Assembly (NCBI GenBank): GCA_019348475.1
Contig: JAHWJJ010000356.1
Location: forward strand, 1 to 5,179
DNA length: 5,179 nt
Source of the DNA: Gemmatimonadota bacterium
Lineage (GTDB): Bacteria; Gemmatimonadota; Gemmatimonadetes; Longimicrobiales; Longimicrobiaceae
Reading direction: 5' to 3'
Part shown: positions 1-4,999 of the stretch, one piece after another
Layout: each line of letters begins with the position of its first letter
Position numbering within the stretch: the first letter of the stretch is position 1
The notes under the pieces: model-generated
Told to the model about the DNA's origin: nothing
Database searches by the model: none
Seen by the model: the letters and a program-made list of their open reading frames with translations, nothing else
Program-made: the position numbers and the translations under genes

Positions 1-546
1 AATGACCCCGCCCAGCATCCGCACGCCGTCGTCCGACACCACCGCCTCACCCACCTGCGCAAGCCGGGCGATCTGCCCGTCGCCGTCGTCCAGGTCTCGC
101 GCGGCGCAGTACAGCACCAGCGCGCGCTGCCGTTCGCCCATCCGCCGCGCCAGGCGGGCGGCGTGCAGGGCGGTGGCCCCGCTCCCCTCGTCCAGCGCCA
201 GCGCCAGGACGATGGAGACGTTGGCCTCGGGAAGGCGGCGCGTATTTTCCAGCTCGCAGGCGTATGAGACCAGCACGACGGAGAGCGGACCGGCGTCGGC
301 GCCCTCTTCCAGCACGCGCAGGGCCCGCAGCAGAATGCTCTTTTCCGCGCTCTTCTCCAGCCGCTCCACCTCGGCGCGGGCGCGGCGCAGCGTGAAATCG
401 TCGGGGGCGCCGCGGACGGACAGCTCCACCACGCGCAGCACCAGCGCGCCCGCGGCGGCCCGCCGGGCGCGCTCGCCGCGTTCCGTTTCGCTGATGTGCC
501 GCAGCGTGTCCTGCGCCGCCGCTGCGGTCTGCGTCGCCTGCGTCAT
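1..546 (-). CDS. Uncharacterised TPR-like helical protein, N-terminal part (3' end outside window)
   Basis: Reading the minus strand from the ATG at 546-544 gives 182 codons without a stop, running off the left edge. The product starts MTQATQTAAAAQDTLRHISE and has the composition of a real soluble protein: amphipathic Leu/Ala/Arg/Glu helices, and G/C mainly at third codon positions. Residues about 53-80 form a charged helix (RARAEVERLEKSAEKS) followed by LLRALRVLEEG. Residues about 88-118 and 124-152 look like two helical-hairpin repeats of TPR type (SYACELENTRRLPEANVS; ALHAARLARRMGERQRALVL). No signal peptide, membrane segment or catalytic motif is visible. The start is supported by GGAG (553-556) six bases upstream and by a clear promoter at 582-610 with a palindromic operator. 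The TPR assignment rests on pattern only; function is unknown. A scaffold or protein-interaction role would be typical of such folds, but this is inference. Two other frames over this stretch also stay open but encode low-complexity Ser- or Arg-rich sequence. Confidence 0.85.
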   Translation of the reverse strand, partial: MTQATQTAAAAQDTLRHISETERGERARRAAAGALVLRVVELSVRGAPDDFTLRRARAEVERLEKSAEKSILLRALRVLEEGADAGPLSVVLVSYACELENTRRLPEANVSIVLALALDEGSGATALHAARLARRMGERQRALVLYCAARDLDDGDGQIARLAQVGEAVVSDDGVRMLGGVI

Positions 547-562
547 CCAAAGCTCCGAGAGA

Positions 563-579
563 TTGAGAACCGTTCTCAA
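563..579. promoter_or_regulatory. Perfect 17-bp palindrome, Fur-family-like operator
   Basis: TTGAGAAC-C-GTTCTCAA has 8-bp perfect arms around one central base (571). Its inner part, TGAGAAC-C-GTTCTCA, has the 7-1-7 geometry of Fur/Zur/PerR boxes (compare the Fur core TGATAAT-N-ATTATCA and actinobacterial Zur sites of type TGAAAAC-N-ATTTTCA). It lies between the predicted -10 hexamer (582-587) and the ribosome-binding site (553-556) of the gene starting at 546, covering the expected transcription start near 575. Binding there would block initiation, so repression is the natural inference. The palindrome and its placement are seen directly; which regulator binds is inference. GAAC/GTTC half-sites also occur in LexA boxes, but with about 4 bases between them rather than one. 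Confidence 0.6.
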
Positions 580-581
580 CC

Positions 582-610
582 AATGTAGCGAGGGCACGGG
601 CGGGTGTCAA
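582..610 (-). promoter_or_regulatory. Sigma-70-type promoter for the TPR-like gene
   Basis: On the minus strand there is a consensus -35 TTGACA (610-605), a 17-bp spacer and a -10 TACATT (587-582, four of six matches to TATAAT including the key A at position 2 and the final T). This is the clearest promoter in the window and stands out in GC-rich DNA. The predicted start near 575 gives a leader of about 29 bases and places the palindrome at 563-579 over +1. Confidence 0.7.
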
Positions 611-716
611 ACGTTCCGTGCGGGCGGCCCGGCAGCGTCGGCGCGACGCACTCGGCGTCGCCCACGTCTCCCCAAAGAACGTGCCTGATCGCACACCTGG
701 GCAGGGCGCCCCGGCC

Positions 717-752
717 CAACCCCCCCCTGGGGGAGGTTGAAAGGCGCTTTCA
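717..752. repeat. Adjacent palindrome pair, REP-like
   Basis: The first palindrome (717-739) pairs CAACC with GGTTG, continued inward by a C-run against a G-run with one mismatch. The second (738-752) is TGAAAG-GCG-CTTTCA, with perfect 6-bp arms and a 3-base centre. The two abut and share two bases. The arrangement resembles a bacterial REP-type doublet; no T-run follows on either strand, so it is not a standard intrinsic terminator. Whether it recurs elsewhere in the genome cannot be seen here. Confidence 0.4.
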
Positions 753-811
753 TCCCGCGCGGGGCGCGCAGCGCCGGACGACTCACGATGACTGGGGGGC
801 CGACGCGCCGC

Positions 812-831
812 AGGAGCCGTCGATGGCTCCT
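812..831 (-). terminator. Weak hairpin downstream of msrA, possible terminator
   Basis: AGGAGCC and GGCTCCT form a perfect 7-bp stem with a 6-base loop, about 115 bases after the msrA stop on the minus strand. It lacks a downstream T-run, so it would be at most a weak or factor-assisted terminator. It is also the only clear stem between the octamer array and the palindromes at 717-752. Confidence 0.25.
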
Positions 832-841
832 CACCGCCAGC

Positions 842-937
842 CCCCTTCGCCCCTTCACCCCTTCACCCGTTCACCCCTTCACCCCTTCACCCCTTCACCC
901 CTTCACCCCTTCACCCGTTCACCCCTTCACCCCTTCA
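842..937. repeat. Octanucleotide tandem array (CCCCTTCA)12
   Basis: Twelve uninterrupted 8-bp units. The first (842-849) reads CCCCTTCG, units at 866-873 and 914-921 read CCCGTTCA, and the other nine are exact CCCCTTCA. The period is not a multiple of three, which argues against coding. In the sense strand of msrA the unit is TGAAGGGG, giving runs of 3-4 G every 8 bases, the spacing needed for several intramolecular G-quadruplexes. It also puts TGA in all three frames within every 24 bases. The array begins 6 bases beyond the msrA stop and so probably lies in its 3' untranslated region. Copy number is likely to vary between strains by slippage (inference). Confidence 0.97.
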
Positions 938-943
938 CCTGCC

Positions 944-1486
944 CTACCGCTTGAGCTTCTCCAGGTACTTGCTGCGGAACTTGCTCACCTTGGGCGCGAT
1001 GATGACCTGGCAGTAGCCCTGGCGCGGGTTGCGGGCAAAGTACTCCTGGTGGTAGGCCTCGGCGGGGTAGAAGCGCGCGAGCGGCTCCACCTGCGTCACG
1101 ATGGGGTTCTCCCACACCCCCTCGGCCTCAAGGTCGCGGATGACCTCGCGGGCGGTGTCGCGCTGCGCGTCGTCGTGGTAGAAGACGGCGGAGCGGTACT
1201 GCGTTCCCACGTCGGCGCCCTGGCGGTTGAGCGTGGTGGGGTCGTGGATGGTGAAGAACACCTCCAGGATCTCGCGGAAGGAGACCTGGGCGGGATCGAA
1301 CGTCACCTGCACCACCTCGGCGTGCCCCGTGGTCCCCGAGCACACCGCCTCGTACGACGGGTTGGGGACGTGGCCGCCGGCGTAGCCGCTCACCACGCTC
1401 TCCACGCCGCGCAGCTCGTCGAACACCGCTTCCAGGCACCAGAAGCACCCGCCGCCCAGCGTGGCGACTTCGCGCTGATTCTCCAT
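944..1486 (-). CDS. msrA: Peptide-methionine (S)-S-oxide reductase MsrA
   Basis: A 180-residue cytoplasmic MsrA that reduces the S-epimer of methionine sulfoxide, free or in proteins, with thioredoxin as usual electron donor. The active-site motif GCFWCLE carries the catalytic Cys14. Spacing to the other active-site residues matches E. coli MsrA exactly (Cys51, Tyr82, Glu94, Asp129, Tyr134): here Tyr45, Glu57 (in GTTGHAE), Asp92 and Tyr97. Cys159 in GYCQVI is the probable resolving cysteine; Cys17 and Cys49 are extra. Length is normal for a one-domain MsrA, with no fused MsrB. The frame can be extended to a TTG at 1501, but GGAGG (1493-1497) lies six bases before the ATG at 1486, and the first residues [13 protein letters not shown] enter the fold directly, so that start is preferred. 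It is the last gene of the minus-strand trio, 60 bp after the phosphatase, and ends next to the octamer array. Confidence 0.97.
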   Translation of the reverse strand: MENQREVATLGGGCFWCLEAVFDELRGVESVVSGYAGGHVPNPSYEAVCSGTTGHAEVVQVTFDPAQVSFREILEVFFTIHDPTTLNRQGADVGTQYRSAVFYHDDAQRDTAREVIRDLEAEGVWENPIVTQVEPLARFYPAEAYHQEYFARNPRQGYCQVIIAPKVSKFRSKYLEKLKR

Positions 1487-1492
1487 CTTCAT

Positions 1493-1497
1493 CCTCC
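1493..1497 (-). promoter_or_regulatory. Shine-Dalgarno site fixing the msrA start
   Basis: GGAGG on the minus strand lies six bases upstream of the ATG at 1486. It is zero bases from the ATG at 1492 and inside the frame of the TTG at 1501, so only the 1486 start is properly spaced. Confidence 0.8.
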
Positions 1498-1516
1498 ACA
1501 ACGGGTTCCGCGATGC

Positions 1517-1545
1517 ATTCTGGTCTCGCGCGTGCTCCAGCGCAA
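1517..1545 (-). promoter_or_regulatory. Possible weak promoter for msrA
   Basis: In the gap after the phosphatase gene the minus strand reads TTGCGC (1545-1540), 17 bp, then CAGAAT (1522-1517). That is three of six and four of six matches to the sigma-70 hexamers at ideal spacing. It would give a leader of about 25 bases before the msrA ATG. The match is modest and could be chance; the alternative is read-through from the genes upstream. Confidence 0.28.
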
Positions 1546-1546
1546 C

Positions 1547-2107
1547 CTACGGGTGCGCCGGGCAGACGTCGGCGCGGGGCGGGTCCGGCACCCCGTAGCT
1601 GCGCCGCTCCAGGCGCGGCTCGGCGCCGGGCTTGAGCACCAGCACGAACAGGTTGGCGTACTCCGCCTCGCACAGGTCCGGCAGCCGTGGCCCGCCCAGC
1701 GCGTGGACGATGGCGGGCACGGTGTTGCTGTGCCCCGCCACCAGCACGGTGTGCCCCGCGTGCCGCCGCACGGCCGCGGCCACGGAGTCCACGTGCGCGG
1801 GCCCGTGCCGCAGCGAGACGATCTCCGGCGCCAGCCCGTGCGCCTCCGCCGCCGGCCGCGCGGTCGCCTGCGTGCGCTGCCGCTCCGTCGCGATCACCGC
1901 GTCCAGGTGCATCCCGTGCAGCGCCTCCCGCAGCGCCGCCGCCCGCGCCGCGCCGGCCTCGCTGAGGGGCGGATCGTTGTTGCCGGGCTCCACCGCGGCC
2001 TTTTCGGCGTGGCGCACCAGCACCACCACGGTCGAGTCCTGCGCGGCCAGCGGCGCCGTCGAAAGCAGCGCGGCGGCCATGAGGAGGGGACGGAGCAGGT
2101 TGCGCAT
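1547..2107 (-). CDS. Exported histidine phosphatase family protein
   Basis: A 186-residue member of the histidine phosphatase (phosphoglycerate-mutase-like) superfamily, which hydrolyses phosphate esters through a phosphohistidine intermediate. The signature is VRHAEK, with Arg32 and His33 (the phosphate acceptor); TERQRTQAT follows at 74-82, with Arg78 the second phosphate-binding Arg, and GHSNTVP contains the second catalytic His126. Residues 1-23 (MRNLLRPLLMAAALLSTAPL then AAQ) form a Sec-type signal peptide with probable cleavage near 21-23 and no lipobox Cys, so the mature enzyme should be periplasmic or secreted. Size suits the small SixA-like branch rather than cofactor-dependent glycolytic mutases (about 230-250 residues). 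Substrate is unknown. The C-terminus (PDPPRADVCPAHP) is probably unstructured; Cys146 and Cys182 might form a disulfide. The ribosome-binding site is weak (GGA about 8 bases upstream). It lies between the thioesterase and msrA on the same strand. Confidence 0.92.
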   Translation of the reverse strand: MRNLLRPLLMAAALLSTAPLAAQDSTVVVLVRHAEKAAVEPGNNDPPLSEAGAARAAALREALHGMHLDAVIATERQRTQATARPAAEAHGLAPEIVSLRHGPAHVDSVAAAVRRHAGHTVLVAGHSNTVPAIVHALGGPRLPDLCEAEYANLFVLVLKPGAEPRLERRSYGVPDPPRADVCPAHP

Positions 2108-2131
2108 CGCTCGATCCGGAGGAGGAAAGGT

Positions 2132-2158
2132 GTGGACGCGGTGGATGCGGTGGATCCG
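2132..2158. repeat. Short 9-bp tandem repeat, three units
   Basis: GTGGACGCG, GTGGATGCG and GTGGATCCG follow each other in the 76-bp gap between the thioesterase stop and the phosphatase start. Each differs by one base from its neighbour. This is a small microsatellite-like expansion in the putative leader of the phosphatase gene; no function is evident. Confidence 0.8.
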
Positions 2159-2183
2159 CCCGCAACGCCGACGGAATGGCGGG

Positions 2184-2636
2184 TCAGGCCGCCGCGTCCG
2201 CGCGCCGGGTGATCGTCATCATCGTGGCCGTCATGGTGGATACGTGGCGCTCGGCGCCGTCCTGCACGGCGAACGCATCCGCGGTGCAGACGCTGATGGA
2301 CCGCCCCGCGCGCACCACCCGCGCCCGGGCGATCACCCGCTCGCCGCGCGCGGGGGCCAGCAGGTTCACCTTGAACTCGATGCTCAGCACGTCCGCGTCC
2401 GGCGGCATCAGCGTGTACGCGGCGTATCCGCACGCGCTGTCCAGCACGGCGCCCACGATCCCGGCGTGCAGAAAGCCGTTCTGCTGCGTCAGGTCGTCGC
2501 GGAACGGAAGCTCCACGTCCACCTCGCCCGGGGCCACGCGCAGCAGCGACGCGCCGATCGTCGCCATCACCCGCTGCATGGCGAAGCTGCGGCGCACCCG
2601 CGCCTGGAAGTCCGGGTCCTGCGGAACGAAAGGCAT
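2184..2636 (-). CDS. PaaI-family hotdog-fold acyl-CoA thioesterase
   Basis: A 150-residue single hotdog domain of the PaaI/4HBT thioesterase type, expected to hydrolyse a small or aromatic acyl-CoA in the cytoplasm as a homotetramer; the substrate cannot be read from sequence. The N-terminal helix is near 8-30. ELPFRDDLTQQNGFLHAGIV (42-61) holds the conserved Asn53-Gly54 and His57, followed by LDSACGYAA with Asp66, the usual catalytic acid. SIEFKVNLLAPARGE (85-99) and the strand ARARVVRAGRSISVC (103-117) complete the fold. The common HGG motif is HAG here (Ala58). The frame extends 40 residues upstream to an ATG at 2756, but that stretch (TIPRETPPRKSATHR and on) is low-complexity, unlike family N-termini, and would leave only 38 bp to the divergent gene. 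MPFVPQDPDF at 2636 matches the family start, though no strong ribosome-binding site precedes it. It is first in the minus-strand trio. No convincing promoter is seen in 2637-2794. Confidence 0.92.
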   Translation of the reverse strand: MPFVPQDPDFQARVRRSFAMQRVMATIGASLLRVAPGEVDVELPFRDDLTQQNGFLHAGIVGAVLDSACGYAAYTLMPPDADVLSIEFKVNLLAPARGERVIARARVVRAGRSISVCTADAFAVQDGAERHVSTMTATMMTITRRADAAA

Positions 2637-2794
2637 CGGGTTCGGCGGATGGGGATCGGCGCGGATCGCTTCAATCTGCACCGTGGCGCGGCCGGCGGCA
2701 AAGGTGGATCGATGGGTGGCGCTCTTGCGCGGCGGCGTTTCGCGCGGAATGGTCATCCCCGCGCATCCCCATCCACCCGAAGCCGACGAGGACG

Positions 2795-3373
2795 ATGGAG
2801 CTGGAGCAGCTGGCGATCCGCCGCGCCGTACCGGCCGACGCGCCCGTGGTGGCGGAACTGGCGCGGCGCACGTTCATGGACGCGTTCGGCGCCGGCAGCG
2901 ACCCGCACGACCTGGCGCTGCACGTCGCGCGCGCCTATGGCGTTCCGCAGCAGTCGGCGGAGATCGCCCATCCCGGAATCACCACACTCCTGGCAGAGGT
3001 GGCCGGCCACCCGGCCGCATATACGCAGATCCGCCGCGGGCAGCCACCTCAGTGCGTGCGGGATGACGACGCGGTGGAGATCGCGCGCTTTTACGTGGAC
3101 CAGGCGTGGCACGGACGGGGGATCGCGCAACGGCTGATGAACGCGGCCCTGGCTCACGCCCGGGCGACGGGTGCGCGCACGGTCTGGCTGATGGTCTACG
3201 AGCACAACCACCGTGCGCTGGCCTTCTACGCCAGACAAGGATTTCGCGAGACCGGCCGGCACGGCTTTCTGTTCGGCAACACCCTGGAGCTGGACCGCGT
3301 GCTGGTGCGGGAGGTCGAGCCGGCGCCGGGAGCTGCCACGGGAGACCGCCTGCCTTCCGCGCCGGACCGGTAG
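2795..3373 (+). CDS. GNAT-family N-acetyltransferase, PaiA-like
   Basis: A 192-residue GCN5-related acetyltransferase that should transfer acetyl from acetyl-CoA to an amine. Early residues IRRAVPADAPVVAELARRTF (8-27) form the usual first strand and helix. IARFYVDQAWHGRGIAQRLM (96-115) is motif A, with the acetyl-CoA pyrophosphate loop Gln103-x3-Gly107-Arg108-Gly109. WLMVYEHNHRALAFYARQGF (131-150) is motif B, with the conserved Asn138, Ala141, Tyr145 and Gly149-Phe150. The EHN-x-RA-x2-FY pattern and the ending GRHGFLFGNTLELDRVL resemble Bacillus PaiA, a polyamine acetyltransferase, so a small amine substrate is plausible but unproven. The last 18 residues are Pro/Ala-rich and probably disordered. 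The ATG at 2795 has GAGG three bases upstream, rather close. The gene diverges from the thioesterase across 158 bp; a marginal promoter (TTGCGC 2726-2731, AATGGT 2749-2754) is not strong enough to call. Confidence 0.93.
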   Translation: MELEQLAIRRAVPADAPVVAELARRTFMDAFGAGSDPHDLALHVARAYGVPQQSAEIAHPGITTLLAEVAGHPAAYTQIRRGQPPQCVRDDDAVEIARFYVDQAWHGRGIAQRLMNAALAHARATGARTVWLMVYEHNHRALAFYARQGFRETGRHGFLFGNTLELDRVLVREVEPAPGAATGDRLPSAPDR

Positions 3374-3417
3374 ACCCGCGGCTGCACCAGCGACGAGCGC
3401 CGGCGCGGCTCGATTCT

Positions 3418-3433
3418 CGTCCGTGGTCGGACG
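3418..3433 (+). terminator. Small hairpin after the acetyltransferase gene, weak terminator candidate
   Basis: CGTCCG-TGGT-CGGACG forms a perfect 6-bp G/C-rich stem with a 4-base loop, 45 bases after the acetyltransferase stop. It is followed by GGGGC rather than T residues, so it is at best a weak or Rho-assisted stop. It lies in the 186-bp gap before the DUF445 gene, where I see no good promoter. Confidence 0.25.
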
Positions 3434-3523
3434 GGGGCATCTCCGCTCCCGCCGAATCCCGCGGGCCCCCCGTTCGCGTAGAGTGGCACGCATCCTCCAC
3501 GGACCGGCGAAGTTCACGGTTCC

Positions 3524-3553
3524 ACTGGGCACTGGGCACTCGAACCTGGGCAC
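3524..3553. repeat. Heptamer repeat ahead of the DUF445 gene
   Basis: ACTGGGC occurs twice in tandem plus a further ACT (3524-3540). The related TGGGCAC recurs at 3547-3553, so GGGCAC appears three times within 27 bases. It ends 6 bases before the putative TTG start at 3560 and occupies the place where a ribosome-binding site would be expected. It looks like a small slippage-prone repeat of non-coding origin, which argues that coding does not begin upstream of it. Confidence 0.75.
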
Positions 3554-3559
3554 ATTCCC

Positions 3560-4834
3560 TTGGAGATTGGGCGGCTGACCCTTCCGCCGCTGCGCGACGA
3601 AGAAGAAAAACGCGCGCGGCTCGTCCGGATGAAGCGCCTCGCCACGGGGCTGCTGGGGTTCGCGACGCTGGTGTTCATCATCACCAGCATCCTGGAGCAT
3701 CGCTGGCCGTGGCTGGGGTACGTGCGCGCCACGGCCGAGGCCGCCATGGTGGGCGCCATCGCCGACTGGTTCGCGGTGACGGCGCTGTTCCGCTATCCGC
3801 TGGGGATCCCCATCCCGCACACCGCGATCATCCCCAGCCGCAAGGAGAAGATCGGCATCAGCCTGGGCAACTTCGTCCAGAACAACTTCCTGTCGCCGCC
3901 GGTGATTGTGGCGCGCCTGCGCTCGGCCAACGTTGCCCGCAGGCTGGCGGAGTGGCTCGCGGACCCCGACCACGGCGACACGGTGGGCAAGCACGCCGCC
4001 GCGGGGGTCAGCGGCCTGGTGCAGGTGCTGCGCGACGAAGAGATCCAGGAGATCATCGAGAGCAGCGTCATCAGCCGTGTGCGCAGCACGCAGGTGGCTC
4101 CGCTGATGGGCAACGTCCTGTCGCTGGTGACGGCGGACAACCGCCACCAGGAGCTGCTGGACAGCGCCATCCGCCTGTTCGAGCGGCTGTTCGACGAGAA
4201 CCGTGAGGCGCTGCGGGCAAAGATCGGGCGAGAGACGCCCTGGTGGATGCCCACGGCGGTGGACGACCAGATCTACCTGAAGCTGGTGCGCAGCGTGGAA
4301 AAGACGCTGCACGAGGTGACCAGCGACCCCGACCACCCGCTGCGCCACCGCTTCAACGAGGCGGTCGGCGAGTTCGTGGAGCGGCTGAAGAGCTCGCCCG
4401 AGATGATCGCACGGGGCGAGGAGTTCAAGGAAGAGGTGCTGCGGCACCCCGCCGTCCGAGGCTACTCGAACTCGCTGTGGGCGGACGTCAAGGCCTCGGT
4501 GCTGCGCCACAGCGCCGACCCGCAGAGCGAGTTCCGCCGCCGCGTGGGGCACGCGGTGACGCGGTTCGGCGCCTCGCTTCAGCAGGACGAGGAGCTGCTG
4601 GAGAAGGTGAACGGGTGGGTGGAGCAGGCGGTGCTGTACGTGGTGGACCAGTACCGGCACGAGGTGGCGGCCCTGATCGAGACCACCGTGGCCGCGTGGG
4701 ACCCCGAAGACACCACGCAGAAGATCGAGCTGCAGATCGGGCGCGACCTGCAGTACATCCGCATCAACGGCACCCTGGTGGGCGGCCTGGTGGGACTGCT
4801 GATCTACAGCTTCGCGCAGCTGTTCGCCGGGTGA
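3560..4834 (+). CDS. DUF445 family (YjiN-type) membrane protein
   Basis: A protein of up to 424 residues belonging to DUF445, the family of E. coli YjiN, which has no established biochemical function. Segment 28-45 (ATGLLGFATLVFIITSIL) is hydrophobic and begins the fold. The family signature follows: RATAEAAMVGAIADWFAVTA (56-75), FRYPLGIPIPHTAIIP (77-92), and RKEKIGISLGNFVQNNFL (94-111). A long charged helical region (about 112-400) ends in a second membrane segment near 405-422 (LVGGLVGLLIYSFAQLF). This suggests a protein anchored at both ends with a large helical domain between. Length agrees with YjiN (about 426). The start is uncertain. The frame is open back to a stop at 3479-3481 with no ATG or GTG, so TTG 3560, CTG 3575 (with GGAG nine bases before it) or ATG 3629 (Met24) are the choices. 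The acidic/basic stretch before Met24 (RDEEEKRARLVR) looks like family N-termini, favouring an earlier start. No partner gene identifies its role. Confidence 0.93.
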   Translation: MEIGRLTLPPLRDEEEKRARLVRMKRLATGLLGFATLVFIITSILEHRWPWLGYVRATAEAAMVGAIADWFAVTALFRYPLGIPIPHTAIIPSRKEKIGISLGNFVQNNFLSPPVIVARLRSANVARRLAEWLADPDHGDTVGKHAAAGVSGLVQVLRDEEIQEIIESSVISRVRSTQVAPLMGNVLSLVTADNRHQELLDSAIRLFERLFDENREALRAKIGRETPWWMPTAVDDQIYLKLVRSVEKTLHEVTSDPDHPLRHRFNEAVGEFVERLKSSPEMIARGEEFKEEVLRHPAVRGYSNSLWADVKASVLRHSADPQSEFRRRVGHAVTRFGASLQQDEELLEKVNGWVEQAVLYVVDQYRHEVAALIETTVAAWDPEDTTQKIELQIGRDLQYIRINGTLVGGLVGLLIYSFAQLFAG

Positions 4835-4927
4835 GGAAGGCGGAGGAGGGTGGGCGCGGCGGACGGGGCGCGGCGGTCGGGCGCGGGGGGATGGCGTCCG
4901 CGGTCGGGCGCCGGGGGACAGCGCCGC

Positions 4928-4947
4928 GGGTGGGCGTCGGGCCCGGG
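4928..4947 (+). other. G-quadruplex-forming motif in the DUF445 3' flank
   Basis: Four GGG tracts at 4928-4930, 4932-4934, 4939-4941 and 4945-4947 are separated by loops of 1, 4 and 3 bases, which fits the standard quadruplex consensus. More G-runs lie upstream (4848-4850, 4852-4854, 4865-4868, 4879-4881, 4885-4890, 4906-4908, 4913-4917). The G-rich strand is the sense strand of DUF445, 94 bases after its stop. The CCC loop could compete by pairing with GGG. Confidence 0.55.
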
Positions 4948-4960
4948 CAAGGAGGTGTGC

Positions 4961-4999
4961 GCCGCGGGCGGGTGCCGCGGGTGGGCGCCGCGGGCTGAA
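4961..4999. repeat. 13-bp tandem repeat (GCCGCGGGYGGGY), three units
   Basis: GCCGCGGGCGGGT (4961-4973), GCCGCGGGTGGGC (4974-4986) and GCCGCGGGCTGAA (4987-4999) are adjacent. A fourth GCCGCGGGTGGGC is at 4923-4935. The third tandem unit is also the left arm and loop of the hairpin at 4987-5008. Confidence 0.8.

Larger units (their letters stand above)
547..943. other. Intergenic spacer rich in repeats and regulatory DNA
   Basis: About 400 bases without a credible gene. From left to right it holds the promoter and operator of the leftward gene (563-610), an unremarkable GC-rich stretch (611-716), a pair of adjacent palindromes (717-752), a 7-bp-arm hairpin (812-831) and an octanucleotide array (842-937) reaching to within 6 bases of the msrA stop. 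Short frames crossing it encode only low-complexity Arg/Pro-rich sequence with no coding signature. Confidence 0.7.

Noticed and set aside
2..688. Rightward Ser/Arg-rich frame at the left edge
   Set aside because: It is the mirror of the partial TPR-like gene at 1-546, whose reading frame has far better protein character plus a promoter and ribosome-binding site.
842..937. CRISPR array
   Set aside because: Units are only 8 bp and directly adjacent with no spacers; no cas gene is present.
2117..2130. GGAGGAGG on the plus strand, suggesting a rightward gene start
   Set aside because: The frames behind it are Arg-rich antisense of the thioesterase. It is the complement of the phosphatase leader and has no credible product.
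737..2212. Long rightward open frame (about 491 codons) starting in the octamer region
   Set aside because: It translates the octamer array and then the antisense of msrA and the phosphatase. Composition is Arg/His/Val-rich with no domain.
2637..2756. Forty-residue N-terminal extension of the thioesterase from the ATG at 2756
   Set aside because: Low-complexity, unlike the family N-terminus, and it would leave only 38 bp to the divergent acetyltransferase. The 2636 ATG is preferred.
4949..4998. Perfect Shine-Dalgarno-like AAGGAGGT at 4949-4956, as for a small gene
   Set aside because: The only reading after it starts at GTG 4957, one base from the site, and ends after 13 codons inside the hairpin loop. 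The match is likely chance in G-rich sequence.
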